A DNA stretch of 64,000 nt from Rhinopithecus roxellana (Eukaryota > Chordata > Mammalia > Primates > Cercopithecidae). Position numbers and translations under genes: made by a program. Positions 20,112-38,698 of the stretch are shown in pieces. The notes beneath the pieces are model-generated. The model was given only the letters and a program-made list of their open reading frames with translations, did no database searches and had not been told where the DNA came from. The stretch lies in the NCBI RefSeq assembly GCF_007565055.1, contig NC_044553.1, positions 39,633,916 through 39,697,915 on the forward strand, in the 5' to 3' direction. Position 1 is the first letter of the stretch. Every line of letters begins with the position of its first letter.

Positions 20112-20721
20112 TAAGCCATGTATTTTTTTATTGGATTCTCTAAAGTAAGATGAGTCAGGCTCCAAGTGTCAGAAGATCTGTCTCATGCTAATGAAAACAA
20201 AGATATTTACTGTTTAATCCCCTTTTATCCAAGTACATCAATGTTCTTGGCAAACATTAATCAAATGGAAATTAAGGCATATCCTCAGGATATATGAAGG
20301 CATTGGGCTTTCAAAAACTCACACAAGAAGCATCTAGATCCAACAACTAATTTACAAAGCAACACATTGAACTATACCATGGCAATATAATTAGCAAAAA
20401 CTAGACTGTGGGAAACTATGCAGGAAAAATTAAACAGTTTTTTCAACAAAATAAATTTCAAGGAAAAAAGAAAAGAAAAAGATAGAGTAAGAACCTATAG
20501 CTTGAGACTTACAATAAGTATCAATCAGTTGCAATACCTGAACCTTGATTAGAACAAAGTAGAAAAAAAGAGTATGACATTTATGAGACAATAGGAAATG
20601 TAAAAACTGGCTTGATATTTGATAATATTAAGGAATTATAAACATTTTTAGGTGTCATAATGGTTTTGTGGTCATACATAGATATACAGATTTTTTCAAG
20701 GGCTTATGTTAGAGATAATCT
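20112..20721. other. Intron sequence without recognised elements
   Basis: AT-rich unassigned sequence. Parts such as 20460-20600 are purine-rich, like degraded L1, but no diagnostic stretch is visible. Confidence 0.45.
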
Positions 20722-21410
20722 GTCAGGGAATCCCCAGACCACACCCAGGTTTGGTGATCTGGTAAGTGGGTTCACAGGACTCAGCATATAACTGTACTCA
20801 TGGCCAAGATTTATTATAGCAAAAAGGCACAGAGCAAAATCACAAAAGTAAAAGGTGCATGAGATAATGTTTAGAGGCAACCAAATACAGGTTTTGAAGA
20901 GCCCTCTCGCGGTGGAGTCACACAGGATGGGTTTAATTCCCCCAGCAGCTAGTTACAATAATGCTGTCTACCAAAGAGGCTCATAGGGACACATTGCTCA
21001 AAGTTTTTACTGAGGACAGGTTACATAGGCTCACTCTGTATAGCACTTACCAAGATTCCAGACTCCCAGAAGGAAAGTAAGTATTCACCATAAACTATGT
21101 AGTTTGCACACAAAGCTTAGGCACAGTACACTACTACTAGTTAGGGTGGTTGAGAACCCTTCCAAAATCCAAATTCCCAGATGCTTGCCAAGGGCCAACC
21201 TTGTAAACAGACCTTCCAAAGGATAGCAGTCAGGCCTGCTATGCTCTTTTCTGCACAGATACACCGTGGAATATTTGGGATGAATTAACAGTATGTCTGG
21301 GACTTGCTTCAAAATAATATGGAAAGGCAAAAGTGGGTGAGGGTATAGCTGACGTAAGACTGGCCAGGAGTTGATATTGTTGAAGTTGGGACCCAGGTAC
21401 ATGGGAATTT
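20722..21410 (-). mobile_element. Probable ERV1-type LTR, antisense
   Basis: GATCTGGTAAGTGGGTTCACAGGACTC, GTACTCATGGCCAAGATTTATTATAGC, GTGGAGTCACACAGGATGGG and CAGACTCCCAGAAGGAAAGTAAG resemble, in reverse orientation, LTRs of the MER4-like ERV1 group. That assignment is from memory and I could not fix the ends or a target duplication. No viral gene is visible beside it. The ORF at 21085-21402 on the minus strand looks like a chance reading of the LTR. Confidence 0.45.
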
Positions 21411-21931
21411 ATTGTACTGTTCTTTCTACTTTAGTATATAGATTAGATTTTCCCATAATAAAAAGTTTTGGTTGTTTTTAAACATAGGGGAAAACTCAGA
21501 GTTAGTGCTTAGGCTATGAGTCAACAGAGCCTATAGGCTGGTGGAGATGAGAAGCAGAGTTTATGGAACCCTTAGTCTATCATCAAGGTCTGAGGGAAGA
21601 AAGGTTGGTGCAGGCTATACGTGAAAAAGGCTTTCAGTTGGGACTCTCAAGAGTCAGTTAACATGTTTTGGAAGATAGAGATAGAAAAGGTAGTCTTTCG
21701 TCCAAGAAAAACTAAATCTCAGAGTCAGAAGTTTGAGAGTAATTTAATTATAGCCACAGATTAAGTGGCTGGCAAATGATCTTAAACAATCTATGGAGCA
21801 TTGCAAATGAGATATATTATACTTTGAATCATTAATTCCAGAGCTATAAAATAAATATGTAGCCACTCTTTCCCATAGCACATTAACGAAGAATGGAGAA
21901 TGTTTCTTCCATTTCAAAAATGTATTACTGG
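21411..21931. other. Intron sequence; possible L1 tail at the start
   Basis: TATAGATTAGATTTTCCCATAATAAAAAGTTTTGG near 21437-21471 could be an old LINE terminus. The rest is unassigned. Confidence 0.4.
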
Positions 21932-23040
<1,109 letters not shown>

Positions 23041-23345
23041 GTTTTTTTGTTTTGTTTTGTTTTTTAATAGAGTTTGGCTCTATCACCCAGTCAGAAGTAC
23101 AGTGGCACCATCTCAGCTCACTGCATCCTCCCTGTCATGGGTTCAAGAGATTCTCCTGACTAAGCCTCCCAAATAGCTGGGACTTCAGGCACACACCACC
23201 ACGTCCGGCTAATTTCTGTATTTTTAGTAGAGATGGGTTTTTGCCAAGTTGGCCAGCCTAGTCTCGAACTCCTGCCCTCAGGTGATCCATCCACCTCGGC
23301 CTCCCAAAGTGCTGGGAATACAGGCATGAGCCACTGTGCCCAGCC
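23041..23345 (-). mobile_element. Alu element, antisense
   Basis: GTTTTTTTGTTTTGTTTTG tail, then GAGTTTGGCTCTATCACCCAG, to GAGCCACTGTGCCCAGCC. TTTCTTGTT occurs on both sides, a likely target duplication. Confidence 0.93.
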
Positions 23346-23748
23346 TTTCTTGTTATCTATTATCCTAGGTGCTAGGTGCCAAGCTATGAGCAAGTGTTAA
23401 GGATTCTGCTGAATGTATCTACCTGAGCACTTCAATGCATAAGCAAGAACAACTATTGCATAGACTTCACAATAAATGTTAAAGGTTAACAATAACATAA
23501 TTCTCAACAATGTCCAACTGGCAAATTAATTTTCCTTATACTATCTACAAGCTTCAATGTTAGTTAGCATTCATTCTTGAGATATATGATATATATATCT
23601 CCATATTTTTTGACCTATATCAAAATATATTTAAGCCTAAAATACTAAAAAAATTAAATTGACTTTAAAATGTCTAAAATTCAACTATCCAAAGCAAACC
23701 TAAGTGTCCAGTAACAAATGAATGGATAATGAAAATATACTCTCTCTT

Positions 23749-24131
<383 letters not shown>

Positions 24132-24816
24132 CTACTACTATTCAGCGTTAGGAGGAAGTCTTGTCATTTGGGACAACATGAATGAACCTGGAGGACATTA
24201 TGTTAAGTGAAATAAGCTAGTCACAGAAAGATAAATACTGCATGATTTCACTTATATGTGGATTGTAAAAAAGTTGAAGTCATAGAAGCAGAGAGTGAAA
24301 TGGAGATTACCAGAGGCTGAGGGTCAGGAACATTGGGGAACTACCGGTCAAAAAACACAAAATTTCAGTTAGACAGGAAGAATAAGTTCAAGAAATCTAC
24401 TGCACTTCATGATGATCATGGTTAATAACAATATATTGTATATCTGAAAATTGTTGACAGTAGATTTTGTGTTCTCATCACAAAAAAAAGTGAGGTAATG
24501 CATATGTTAAACAGCTTGATTTAGCTATTCCATAGCGTATACATATATCAAAACATCATATTGTAAGCCATAAATATATACAGTATTTACTTGTCAATTA
24601 AGATAAGTAAATAGATAAACAAGTTTAAGAAGCAAAAATGGACTCCGAGTGGTCAAAAGAGAAGCCATAAAATCCTTGTATGCATTAAAGCTTTTCTTGG
24701 GAGAGAATCCCTTGTTTTCATTCAAAAACTCTACCTCTAGTCTTATTTTATAATTTTATCTGTTATACAGTTTCCAAGTTCATCTGAGTTTAAAGTTAGA
24801 ATATTAATGTTGTCCT

Positions 24817-25024
24817 CAGAGTGGGGAACATCACACCCCGGGGCCTGGTGTGGGGTGGGAGGCAGGGGGAGAGATAGCATTAGGAGAAATACCTAATGTA
24901 AATGATGAGTTAATGGGTACAGCAAACCAACATAGCACATGTGTAACAAACCTGAACATTGTGCACATGTACCCTAGAACTTAAAAGTATAATTTAAAAA
25001 AGAGAAATTTTTTAAAAAAAGAAA
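24817..25024 (+). mobile_element. 5'-truncated L1 3' end (L1PA/L1PB-like) with target-site duplication
   Basis: ACATCACACCCCGGGGCCTG, GGAGAAATACCTAATGTAAA, GAGTTAATGGGTACAGCAAA and ACATGTGTAACAAACCTGAAC are typical primate L1 3' UTR text. ATTAATGTTGTCCT flanks it at 24803-24816 and 25025-25038, giving a clean short insertion of about 200 bases. Confidence 0.92.
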
Positions 25025-25038
25025 ATTAATGTTGTCCT

Positions 25039-25892
25039 AAGTAGCACAAACTGGCTTGAGTTAAGTTAAGGCAGGCAAAGAGGATTATAAGGATATAGGT
25101 CCCTTCATGAAGCCCAAAAACAGGAACAGTGCTTCAGACAGGACTGGAAACAGGGCTGAGACAGCTCATCATCCCTCTCGGTTTCTTGTCTCTGCTCATT
25201 TGTGTATATCTGCCCCTTGTGCTTTCTAGGCCACATGGCTGTTAAAAGATGCCCACTGCATAGCTCCTGAGCTTCGAGTTTACAGGTGTAACTACAGACA
25301 GTAAGCTTCCTCCCCTGGAAACGTCACAGGAAATGGACACGGAATGACCGCGTTGCCACTCCTGGTCCAGCCCCTTGTGGCTGAGGTGAGAGAGGAAGTC
25401 GAGTTATAAAATGGCTGGGGATTAAAGAAGGTTCTTACAATCTAGGAAGACCCTCCAAAGAGTATTCGCTACAGAAGGAAAGCTGTGAAAATACAGGGAT
25501 CTAGAGAAGCTTTGAAAATACAACAAAAAGTAAGGGTTGATAACCTTATAATAAAGGATACAGGCTCTCCAAATATTTTGACTTGAGGTAGTTTAGTATA
25601 TGGGCAAATATCCCATAACACCTTAGTAGACTATAAGGGATTCATTGTACTATTGGACTACTGATGACTCATCACTCAGGAAAGTTTAAGTTGTATTAAA
25701 TACACAATTTGAGAAGAACGCAATGCCTCCCTCAGTCAACCCCATGAGGTGCTGTGAAACCAGAATGCCTTTCCTTCAGGGTAGTCCTGAGTTGGCACAA
25801 TGGGGATAGGCCTTTACTAAACCTGTGCAACAACCAGTCAGTCACTAGATATAGGCTGCCGTGCAAGAGGGTGTGATCTTGGGTGAAACAGC
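25039..25892. other. Intron sequence without clearly recognised elements
   Basis: The more GC-rich part (25130-25400) may be an old transposon fossil but I cannot name it. No coding signal. Confidence 0.4.
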
Positions 25893-26187
<295 letters not shown>

Positions 26188-26299
26188 TGAGAAAAAAATG
26201 TTAAGAGCAGCTGGCAGCAGATGGAATGAGGAGTCAGGATGGCAAGTCTCAACAAATTTCAAAAAATATACACAGATAATGGAGTATGTTCACTGTTCA

Positions 26300-27105
<806 letters not shown>

Positions 27106-27114
27106 AGGTACAGA

Positions 27115-27775
27115 TATAACCTATGTAAACAATTTCCTATTGCTGGACATCTACGTTATCTCCATGGATACACTATTCCACAGCACTGACATAATCACCC
27201 TTCCAATATTCACTCATGCTTATTTCCTGAAAATAAATTCTTAAAATTATGACTGTTAGCTCAAAGGGTGTGAAAAATTCTAAGGCTTCTGATACATATA
27301 TTGTGCTAAATTGCCCTACAGAAAGATTGAACCAATTTTACTCCCACTAGCAGTTTATGATAGTATTCATTTCCCTAAGAAATAAGTATGATTTTTAAAA
27401 ATATTTATTCATTTGTTTGGTTAAAAAAAACCTCTTCATTTTAATTTGCATTTCTTACATTACTAATGAGTTGAACACTTTCTCAATGTTTACAGGTTAA
27501 GTTTCTTTTGTGAACTGCCTTAGTGTTTTCTATTCTTCTATTAAGGTGTTAGCCTTTCTCACAGATTTTATTACTTTTTATATATTGATATTGAGCCCTG
27601 AACCAAAGAATTAAAAATATTTTCCTGTTCTGTCAGATTGCTTACTAACCTCCTTTCGAACATGCTGTTGTTGTAGAGAGCTTGAAACTGTTTATATTCT
27701 TGTCAATTTTTTTCCATTATGGTTTGCCTTTATTTGATGTTTAGAAGTACCAACCCCATACCAAGATTATTATGT
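27115..27775 (-). mobile_element. Old L1 (L1ME/HAL1-like) fragment, antisense
   Basis: CCTATTGCTGGACATCTACG, GCTAAATTGCCCTACAGAAAG, TTTACTCCCACTAGCAGTTTATG, TTTAATTTGCATTTCTTACATTAC and TTTTGTGAACTGCCTTAGTG are reverse-strand landmarks of old L1 families. Confidence 0.72.
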
Positions 27776-28189
27776 GAATACTCACCCATATTAACCCCTA
27801 ACGGAATAGCAGTGGTAAAGACTTGATGAATTTCTACAAATGTCTTGCTGGCTCAGGAATGTAGTCAGGCATATCAAAAGTAAGATGTCATTTAAGATTT
27901 TTAAAAACTAGAGATACTACTAGATTCTAGGCTTTGTGGGGCAGAGTCAAGGCAAGGCAAAATTGTGATGTGACTGAAATTGCTTTTAGTGGCCCAAAGT
28001 ATCTCCTTTTTTTTTCGCTCTTTTACTCCTGAAGCAGCTTCAGTTCTAGCTACCTATCTCATTCTCAGTGAAGGAAGGACTGATACTGGTTTACCATAAG
28101 ACATTAAAGATATTTATGCTTTTAAAATAACAACTTGCAAAGAGCATGGCCAAGAAAAGTTTGGAGAAGATTCTGAAGCATTAATGGAT
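27776..28189. other. Intron sequence without recognised elements
   Basis: No diagnostic repeat or coding sequence was seen. Confidence 0.45.
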
Positions 28190-29245
28190 TTTCTTTTTTT
28201 ATTATTATTTTTAATTGTGGTAAAATACACATATTTACAATCTTAATCATTTTTAAGTATACATTTCAGTGGTGGTATTAAATACATTTACTTTGTTGTG
28301 TAACCATCACCACCATCTGTCCACAGAACTTTTTCATTTTCCAAAACCGAAACTCCATATCCATTAAATGAACGCCCCATTTTCCCCTTCCCTCAGCCAC
28401 CAGGAACAACTACGCTACTTTCTGCCTCTACAGATTGTACTACTTTAGGTACTTCATGTAAGTAGAATCATACAGTATGTATCTTTTGTCACTGGCTTAT
28501 TTCACATGGCATAATGTCCTCAAGGTTATCCATGTTGAGGCATCTTTCAGAATTTCCTTCCTTTTTGAGGCTGAATAATGTTCCATTGTATAAATATACC
28601 ACATTTTGTTTATCCATTCATCCACCAATGGACACTGGGTTGATTCCATCCTTTGGCCATTGTGAATAATGCTACTGTGAACACAGATGTGCAAGTTATC
28701 TCTTTGAGACCTTGCTTTGAATTCTTTTGGGTATATACGCAGAAGTGGGATTGCTGGATCATATGTTAATTATTATGTTTAATTTTTTTAGGGGGCCAGG
28801 CACAGTAGGTCACACCTGTAACCCCAGTGCTCTGGGAGAACAAGGCAGGGAGATTGCTTGGGTGACCACAGGATTTTGAGGGTTACAGTGAGCTACAGTC
28901 ACCCCTCTGCACTTCAGCGTAGGTGACAGAGGGACACTCTGTCTCTTAAAAATAAAAAATAAAATAAATAAAACTTAGAGGAGCTGACATACTGTTTTCC
29001 ATACTGGCTGCATTTTATATTACCACCACCAGTGCACAAGAGTTCCAGTTTCTCCACATCCTCTCCAACACTTGTTATTTTTGTTTTTGTTTTTTTTTGT
29101 GTGTGTGTAATAGGCATGAAATGATATTTCATTGTGGGCTAGATTTGCATTTCCCTAATGATTAATGATGTTCAGCATCTTTTCATGTGCTTATTAGCCA
29201 TTTGAATATATTCCTGGAAAAATGTCTATTCAAATCCTTTGCTCA
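28190..29245 (-). mobile_element. L1M fragment, antisense, with an Alu insertion
   Basis: TAATTGTGGTAAAATACACA, GTAACCATCACCACCATCTG, TTCCATTGTATAAATATACC, CATTGTGAATAATGCTACTG, AAGTGGGATTGCTGGATCAT and CAGTTTCTCCACATCCTCTC are the classic antisense L1 ORF2/3' landmarks. An Alu (28793-28970) interrupts it. Confidence 0.85.
28793..28970 (+). mobile_element. Internally deleted Alu
   Basis: Starts GGGGCCAGGCACAGTAGGTCAC but jumps from the left arm to GTGACCACAGGATTTTGAGG and the 3' end, so about 120 bases are missing. The tail is (AAAT/AAAAT)n. Confidence 0.85.
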
Positions 29246-31127
<1,882 letters not shown>

Positions 31128-31608
31128 AAGTTGAAATCCTGTCATTTGGAGCAACTTGGATAGAACCGGAGATCATTATGTTAAGTGAAATAAGCCAGGC
31201 ACAAATATCACATGTTCTCATTCGTATGTGAGAGCTAAAAAAGCAGGTCTCATGAAGACAAGAGAGTAGACTGGTGGATACCAGAGGCCAGGAAAGGTAG
31301 CAGGGTGGGGGAGATAAAGAGAGGTTGATTAATGGGTACAAATATTAATATACAGTTTGATAGAAGAAGTAAGATCTAGTGTTCAACAGATCAGTGGGAT
31401 GACTACAGATTACAATAATCTATTGTATATTTCAAAATAGCTAACAGACTAATTGGAATGTTTCTAGCATAAAGAAAAAACAAATAGGGAAGGTGATGGC
31501 TATCCCAATTACACTGATTAGACCTTTATAAATTATATCAATGTATTAAATTATAACTTTACCCTCAAAATATGTACATCTATTATGTATCAATAAAAAA
31601 TAAATTTA
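31128..31608 (+). mobile_element. L1M 3' end, sense
   Basis: ATTTGGAGCAACTTGGATAG, ATGTTAAGTGAAATAAGCCAG, ATCACATGTTCTCATTCGTATG, ATTAATGGGTACAAATATTA and ATGTACATCTATTATGTATC with a short A tail are L1 3' UTR landmarks. Confidence 0.85.
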
Positions 31609-31915
31609 GGCTGGGCATGGTGGCTCACACCTGTAAATGCCAGCACTTTGGAAGGCCAAGGTGGGAGGATCTCTTGAGTCAAGGAGTTCAGGACAAGGGT
31701 TGAGCCTGGGCAATGCAATGAGATCCCATTTCTAAAAAAAAAAAAACAAAGAAATTTGCCAGGCATGGTGGCTCATGTCTGTAGTTCCAGCTACTCAGGA
31801 GGCTGAAGTGGGAGGATCACTTGAACCTGGGAGGTTGATGCAGCGAGCTAAGATTGTGCCACTGCACATCAGCCTGGGTGACAGAGCAAGACCATGTCTA
31901 GAAAAAATAATAAAA
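31609..31915 (+). mobile_element. AluJ-type element
   Basis: GGCTGGGCATGGTGGCTCAC start, landed at the tail of the preceding L1. Ends ACCATGTCTAG plus an AT-rich tail. Confidence 0.92.
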
Positions 31916-32884
31916 AATTTACAAAAATAAATTTTAGAAACAATGAAACTGAATGAAATAAAAACTGAATCAAAAAAATTAAGTAAGTGGAAACTTACAT
32001 ATCTCCTGATATGGTCAAATTTTCTTAATTTCCTAACTACTTTTTTTCCACAAGGGTCCTGGGTATTTTCTCACTTCTAAAAGGTATTATCTACCTCTAC
32101 TTTAACTTTCCATACCAAATGAACAAATTTACCAAACATTTTATCATTAATCTAAAACTTAACGGGAATGGCATATGATCGGCATGGCTTTACCATCAAC
32201 TTCACATAGGTGTTCAGAAACCAGGTGGAAGTGAACTCCTAAGTTGAAGGAGCTTTTAATGCTTGCATGAACATTTTCTAGGCCTTCAAAGGCTGTTGCT
32301 GCTGTTTCTCCTTCTCCTTTTTTTTTTTTTTTTTTTTTTTGTCTTTTTTAATATCTTGTTCTCTTCTTTCCCCCACTGAAATTCAAGAATATGCAGCTAC
32401 CATAAGCTTGGGATATCCTAGAAACAACAATGGTTAGAAGACTGGTATGGTTTCTACACACTCATACTTTAATTGATGTCTTCTACCCACTCACTCTTAC
32501 TCATACCCAGCTTCTCCCATATTATTGAAACTTCAATCCTTGCCTCTGTCATGTTCAGGTTTCTAAGCCTGGGGAAGATAACACTTTAAAATGTCGTAAG
32601 TGCAGTGGGAAAGGACTCAGGAGGTAGCCAGAAAACCTAGAAATTATGACTAGGACTGGATTCTTTGGCATTAATACTTATGTTTTGCAATGTCCAAAGC
32701 ATGACTAGAATTGATCTTTCACCCCCCGAATGCTGTCATATTCCCATATTACCTGTATTTCTGTGCCTAAATAATACCATATAGACAAACTCTCCAATTT
32801 TATACCAACTTTATTCACACTGAAGCTGCCACATCTTAAATCAGGAATGCTTTCAGCTACAAGAACAGAAAAGTCTGACAGAAT
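31916..32884. other. Intron sequence with a long T run
   Basis: Contains a pyrimidine/T run at about 32305-32340. No element or gene is clearly recognisable. Confidence 0.5.
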
Positions 32885-33179
32885 GCTGGGCGCAGTGGCT
32901 CACACTGGTAATCCCAGTACTTTGGGAGGCTGAGGCAGGTGGATCATGAGGTCAGAAGATTGAGACCATCCTGGCCAACCTAGTGAAACCCTGCCTCTAC
33001 TAAAACTACAAAAATTAGCCGGGCATGGTGGCAGGCGCCTGTAATCCCAGCTACTCAGGAGGCTGAAGCAGAGAATTGCTTGGACCCAGGAGGCAGAGGT
33101 TGCAGGGAGCCAAGATCGCACCACTGCACTCCAGCCTGGGCGATACAGCGAGACTCCATCTCAAAAAAAAAAGAAAAAA
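32885..33179 (+). mobile_element. AluS-type element
   Basis: GCTGGGCGCAGTGGCTCACAC start. AAAAGTCTGACAG flanks both sides (about 32869-32881 and 33180-33192), a clear target-site duplication. Confidence 0.95.
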
Positions 33180-33279
33180 GAAAAGTCTGACAGGTAGCTT
33201 AGACTCTTAGGAGTTTGTATCCTTAACAAGAAGTCCAAAGGTTACCTCAGGGCTATTCTGGCAGCTCAATAATGTTGTT

Positions 33280-34808
<1,529 letters not shown>

Positions 34809-34825
34809 AAAAAATTCAGTCCCTT

Positions 34826-35106
<281 letters not shown>

Positions 35107-35756
35107 AGAACTCAGATTCTGTCTTTTCTTTCTGCTCTACCTTCTTAGCTTGTTAACTTTTCATTCTTAGGCTTGTTGCCTTATAATTACAATTTGGCTG
35201 CCACAACTCCATACATCACATTCCATACTTAAGGATGGAAGAAAGAGAGTATACATACAAACAAATGTTTCTATTCCTTTTATGAGAGAAGCTACTTCCC
35301 CCCCTCCCACCCCCCTCCTTCCCCCCTCCCTCCCCATAGAGGTCTTCCAGAAGATTTCTGGTTATATCACATGAGCCCGAACTAAATCACACAGCTGGCC
35401 CTAACTGCAAGGGAAGTTAGAAAAAGGCATATTTGTCTTTGAACCTCTATAACAGAAAGAGAAATGGGTTTGGAACTGGCTTTAGGATTCAAGCAAGTTT
35501 ATGACACATGTCTATATTACACATAAAATGCTAATTATGCTAGTTAATTACAACTGGGTGCAGGACCTTTAAAAGCTCTGGTTTAGAATACAGTTCTCCT
35601 ACAACTTTGTCAGATGGTGCTGACAGTGCTCAGTTGTAGACCGATTACAACTGAAACAGTATCCATAGCCAAATCCTATCTAGAATGAAGGGAAAATTGT
35701 AATAGTGTACATAGCTGATGTCCTAAAACATTCCAGAAGCTTTAAGAGTGTAATAA
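35107..35756. other. Intron sequence with a polypyrimidine tract
   Basis: A C/T-only tract lies at about 35294-35333, uninterrupted except for one A. The rest is unassigned. Confidence 0.7.
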
Positions 35757-36053
35757 GGGTCTGGTGCAGGGACTCACACCTGTAATCCCAGCACTTTGGG
35801 AGGCCAAGGCAGGAGGATCACTTGAGCCTAGGAGCACACAAGCCTGGGCAACATGGCAAAACCCCAACTCTACAAAAAAATACAAAAATCAGCAAGGCAT
35901 GGTGGCATGCACCTGTAGTGCCAGTCAAAGTGGGAGGATCACTTGAGCCCGAGAGGTCGAGGCTGCAGTGAGCCATGATTCCACCACTACACTCTAGCCT
36001 GGGCAACAGAATGAGACCCTGTCTCAAAAAAAAAAAAAAAAAAAAAAAAAAAA
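35757..36053 (+). mobile_element. AluJ-type element
   Basis: GGGTCTGGTGCAGGGACTCAC start, old right arm (GTCGAGGCTGCAGTGAGCC) and a 28-base A tail, flanked by similar AGTGT(A/G)ATAA. Confidence 0.92.
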
Positions 36054-36139
36054 GTGTGATAACTAGAGATCTATCTGGGGCTACCATTTTTTTAAAATAA
36101 GAAAATAGATTTTTACAAAGTATTTAAAATAGACAAGCC

Positions 36140-36295
36140 AATAATACTACCTAAGAGTTAACATTAAGAGACTCTATTATGATATGCCAAGTACTGAGCT
36201 TTACATGTATATGTATGTATCTAATCTCTCAACTGTCCTATCAGGTAGGTACATTCACTAATTTGCTTATAGTCACACAAGGAGAAGCTCAACCT
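36140..36295 (+). repeat. MIR SINE fragment
   Basis: GCCAAGTACTGAGCTTTACATG, ATCTAATCTCTCAACTGTCCTATCAGGTAGGTAC and ATAGTCACACAAGGAG match the MIR core. Confidence 0.72.
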
Positions 36296-37218
36296 AACTC
36301 TAGAGATCATGCCCTTAACCATATTACATTACTGTTTGTTATTTTATTTGTTCTCCTTGGTGTTTCTTATTCATTTTATGTATTTGTTATTTAATCATTC
36401 AAATTTGTAAAGTTTAACTCTTGTTTATAAATTGTAAATTGTCTTTCTCTACTTTCTTTCCATAGTATTTCCAGTTCACACAAGTCCTAAAATGGCAAAG
36501 CTGTTTCAATCATATCTTTCGAAAACTTAGAATCAGATAATCCAAATGGATTTTGTAGCTAGTTTTATGAAAGCTTTGATAACATTACAACAAACTTGTT
36601 AGGGTTTTATAAGGAAAAAAAAAAAGAACTAACCCGACAAAATAAACCACCAAAAAAGGCATCACAACACACAAGGTACAAACAACAAAAGTAGAAACAT
36701 AAATATACATCTATATTAGTCCTATGTGTTCTAAATCCCTCCTCTGTTTCAACTACTGTGAGTTTGCCACCTCCACAGCACACTGGCCAAGATTACTTGT
36801 AGGCATATCATTGGTTCCCTGAATTATTGGGCTATTATTCCCCACCTCGCTCCCACACCCCGCCAAAACATTAACCCTGTTTGCTCCACACATAGCTGGT
36901 AACACACATGTGGTTAATTATACCTCAAATTATATTTGAGACTATATCTCTAGTCTCAAACTACCGTACTTAGCTTTTTATTTTAGGTTTTTATGCTTCC
37001 TTTTTTCTTTTACTGTCTTTTTCTTTACATCTTTATTATTATGTTCCCAGAAATTTAGCTCCCAAACACACATAAGATCCTTGCATACTTTCAACAATAC
37101 AATGAAATCTGTATCTTCTTATCTACCCAAAAAACCATAAGCCATATGTTATACGTTATTTTCTCCTATTCTCGCCTCATGTATTATTAAAATTAGAAGT
37201 GGATTAAACTTTTTCGTA
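36296..37218. other. Intron sequence without recognised elements
   Basis: AT-rich and unassigned. Confidence 0.5.
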
Positions 37219-37514
37219 ATTTTTTTTTTTTTTGAGACAGAGTCTTGCTCTATCACCCAGGCTGGAATGCAGTGGTTTGATCTTGGCTCACTGCAGCCTC
37301 AACTCTCCGGCTCAAGCGATCCTCCCACCTCAGCCTCCTAAGTAGCTGGGACTACAGGCATGTGCCACCACACCCAGCTAAGTTTTTAATTTTTTGTAGA
37401 GACGGAGTCTCACCATATTGCTCTGGCTTGAATTGAACTCCTGGGCTCAAGCAATCCAACTGCCTCAGCCTCCCAAAGTGTTGGGATTACCAGCATGAGA
37501 CCTAGCACCTGGCC
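37219..37514 (-). mobile_element. AluJ-type element, antisense
   Basis: Poly(T), GAGACAGAGTCTTGCTCTATC, TGCAGCCTCAACTCTCCGGC, ending GACCTAGCACCTGGCC. GATTAAACT occurs on both sides. Confidence 0.94.
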
Positions 37515-38698
37515 AGATTAAACTATTTTTTTAGTTTACTCAAAGGCAGTGTCTTCATATTGGGTTGGAAAACCAAGATGATCACATATAAGAAAGGATT
37601 TTCCTGCTTGTCTCTCCAGCTGTTTTTCCCAACTCTGGCTAATCTCTGTTTAATAATGCATCTTTCTTTAACAATTTAGAAGAAAGACAAAAACAAAAAA
37701 ACTCCATGACAGCATGATCAGCTGACAGCATGATTAGCAAAGAAAACAGTGATGGAAACATACAAGCCTCTTATCTCCCTCCAATAACCTGGCAGACAAC
37801 CCCACCTGGTATTTGTCCCATACTTATAACACACAAATGTTTGCTTGCTAGGTCAACTGTATTTAAACTAAAATATGACAGCTGTAAATAAGAAAATAGA
37901 ATAGGTGCCATTTTTAGATTCTAACAAGCCAAAGTTCAGGTACTGCTCTCCTGAAAACTGTCACCAAAGGCAAAGAGAGAGCAGCCTCAAGACGAAATAA
38001 GAGAAAATCACTACACGGCCTGAATGATTCACGTTGAAATCAGAGGCATCAGATGGGGACTTAAGATGGATCAATAGCTTAAAAAGGTCTCAAGTGAACA
38101 ATCTGTGCCATTCTCCTTCTCTAATCTCTTGGAGAAAAAAAAAAAAGAGCACAAAAAAGCTCTAAGATCTTTTAATGAGACTATTATTCCATTAATTATT
38201 TGAGGCAGTTTTTGTTTCACTAGAAGTAATTAACATAACCCTTCTACTTTCAGCTCCAGCTGCATCTGATGTCACTGCTATGGCAGTGAAGAATGAAAAC
38301 CAAAGGACAACTGGCTACTTAAGGAATTAAGCTGACTAAAATGAAAACCATTCACCACAGCAGTTCCAGTACTCTGGCTGAGACTCTGTTTTTCTACATG
38401 TAGCCCACACATTCTGACCAAACTCAAATCTATGCAATTTCAAACTTAGAAAACTTTAACTGCTGCCCCACTGAAGCCATTTTCAAGCTGGAATCATGTT
38501 TAATAAACTACTCCATCTATTTCACCATATATATTTTTTAAAATAAATAATTTAGCCTCTACTCATTCAGATCTATTAAATTTCTCCAGAGTCTATCATG
38601 GTTACCTTATAAAAATCCTCTTAAACATAGCCAACAGATAAATAAGAATTTTTGGAAATGTTTAACCTTAAGGACAATATTATTTTAAGAATCTAGGT
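37515..38698. other. Intron sequence without recognised elements
   Basis: No gene or repeat could be assigned. A short local repeat of GACAGCATGAT occurs near 37707 and 37725. Confidence 0.5.

Noticed and set aside
28190..28790. Possible conserved coding exon on the minus strand
   Set aside because: The similarity is to antisense L1 ORF2; frames are broken.
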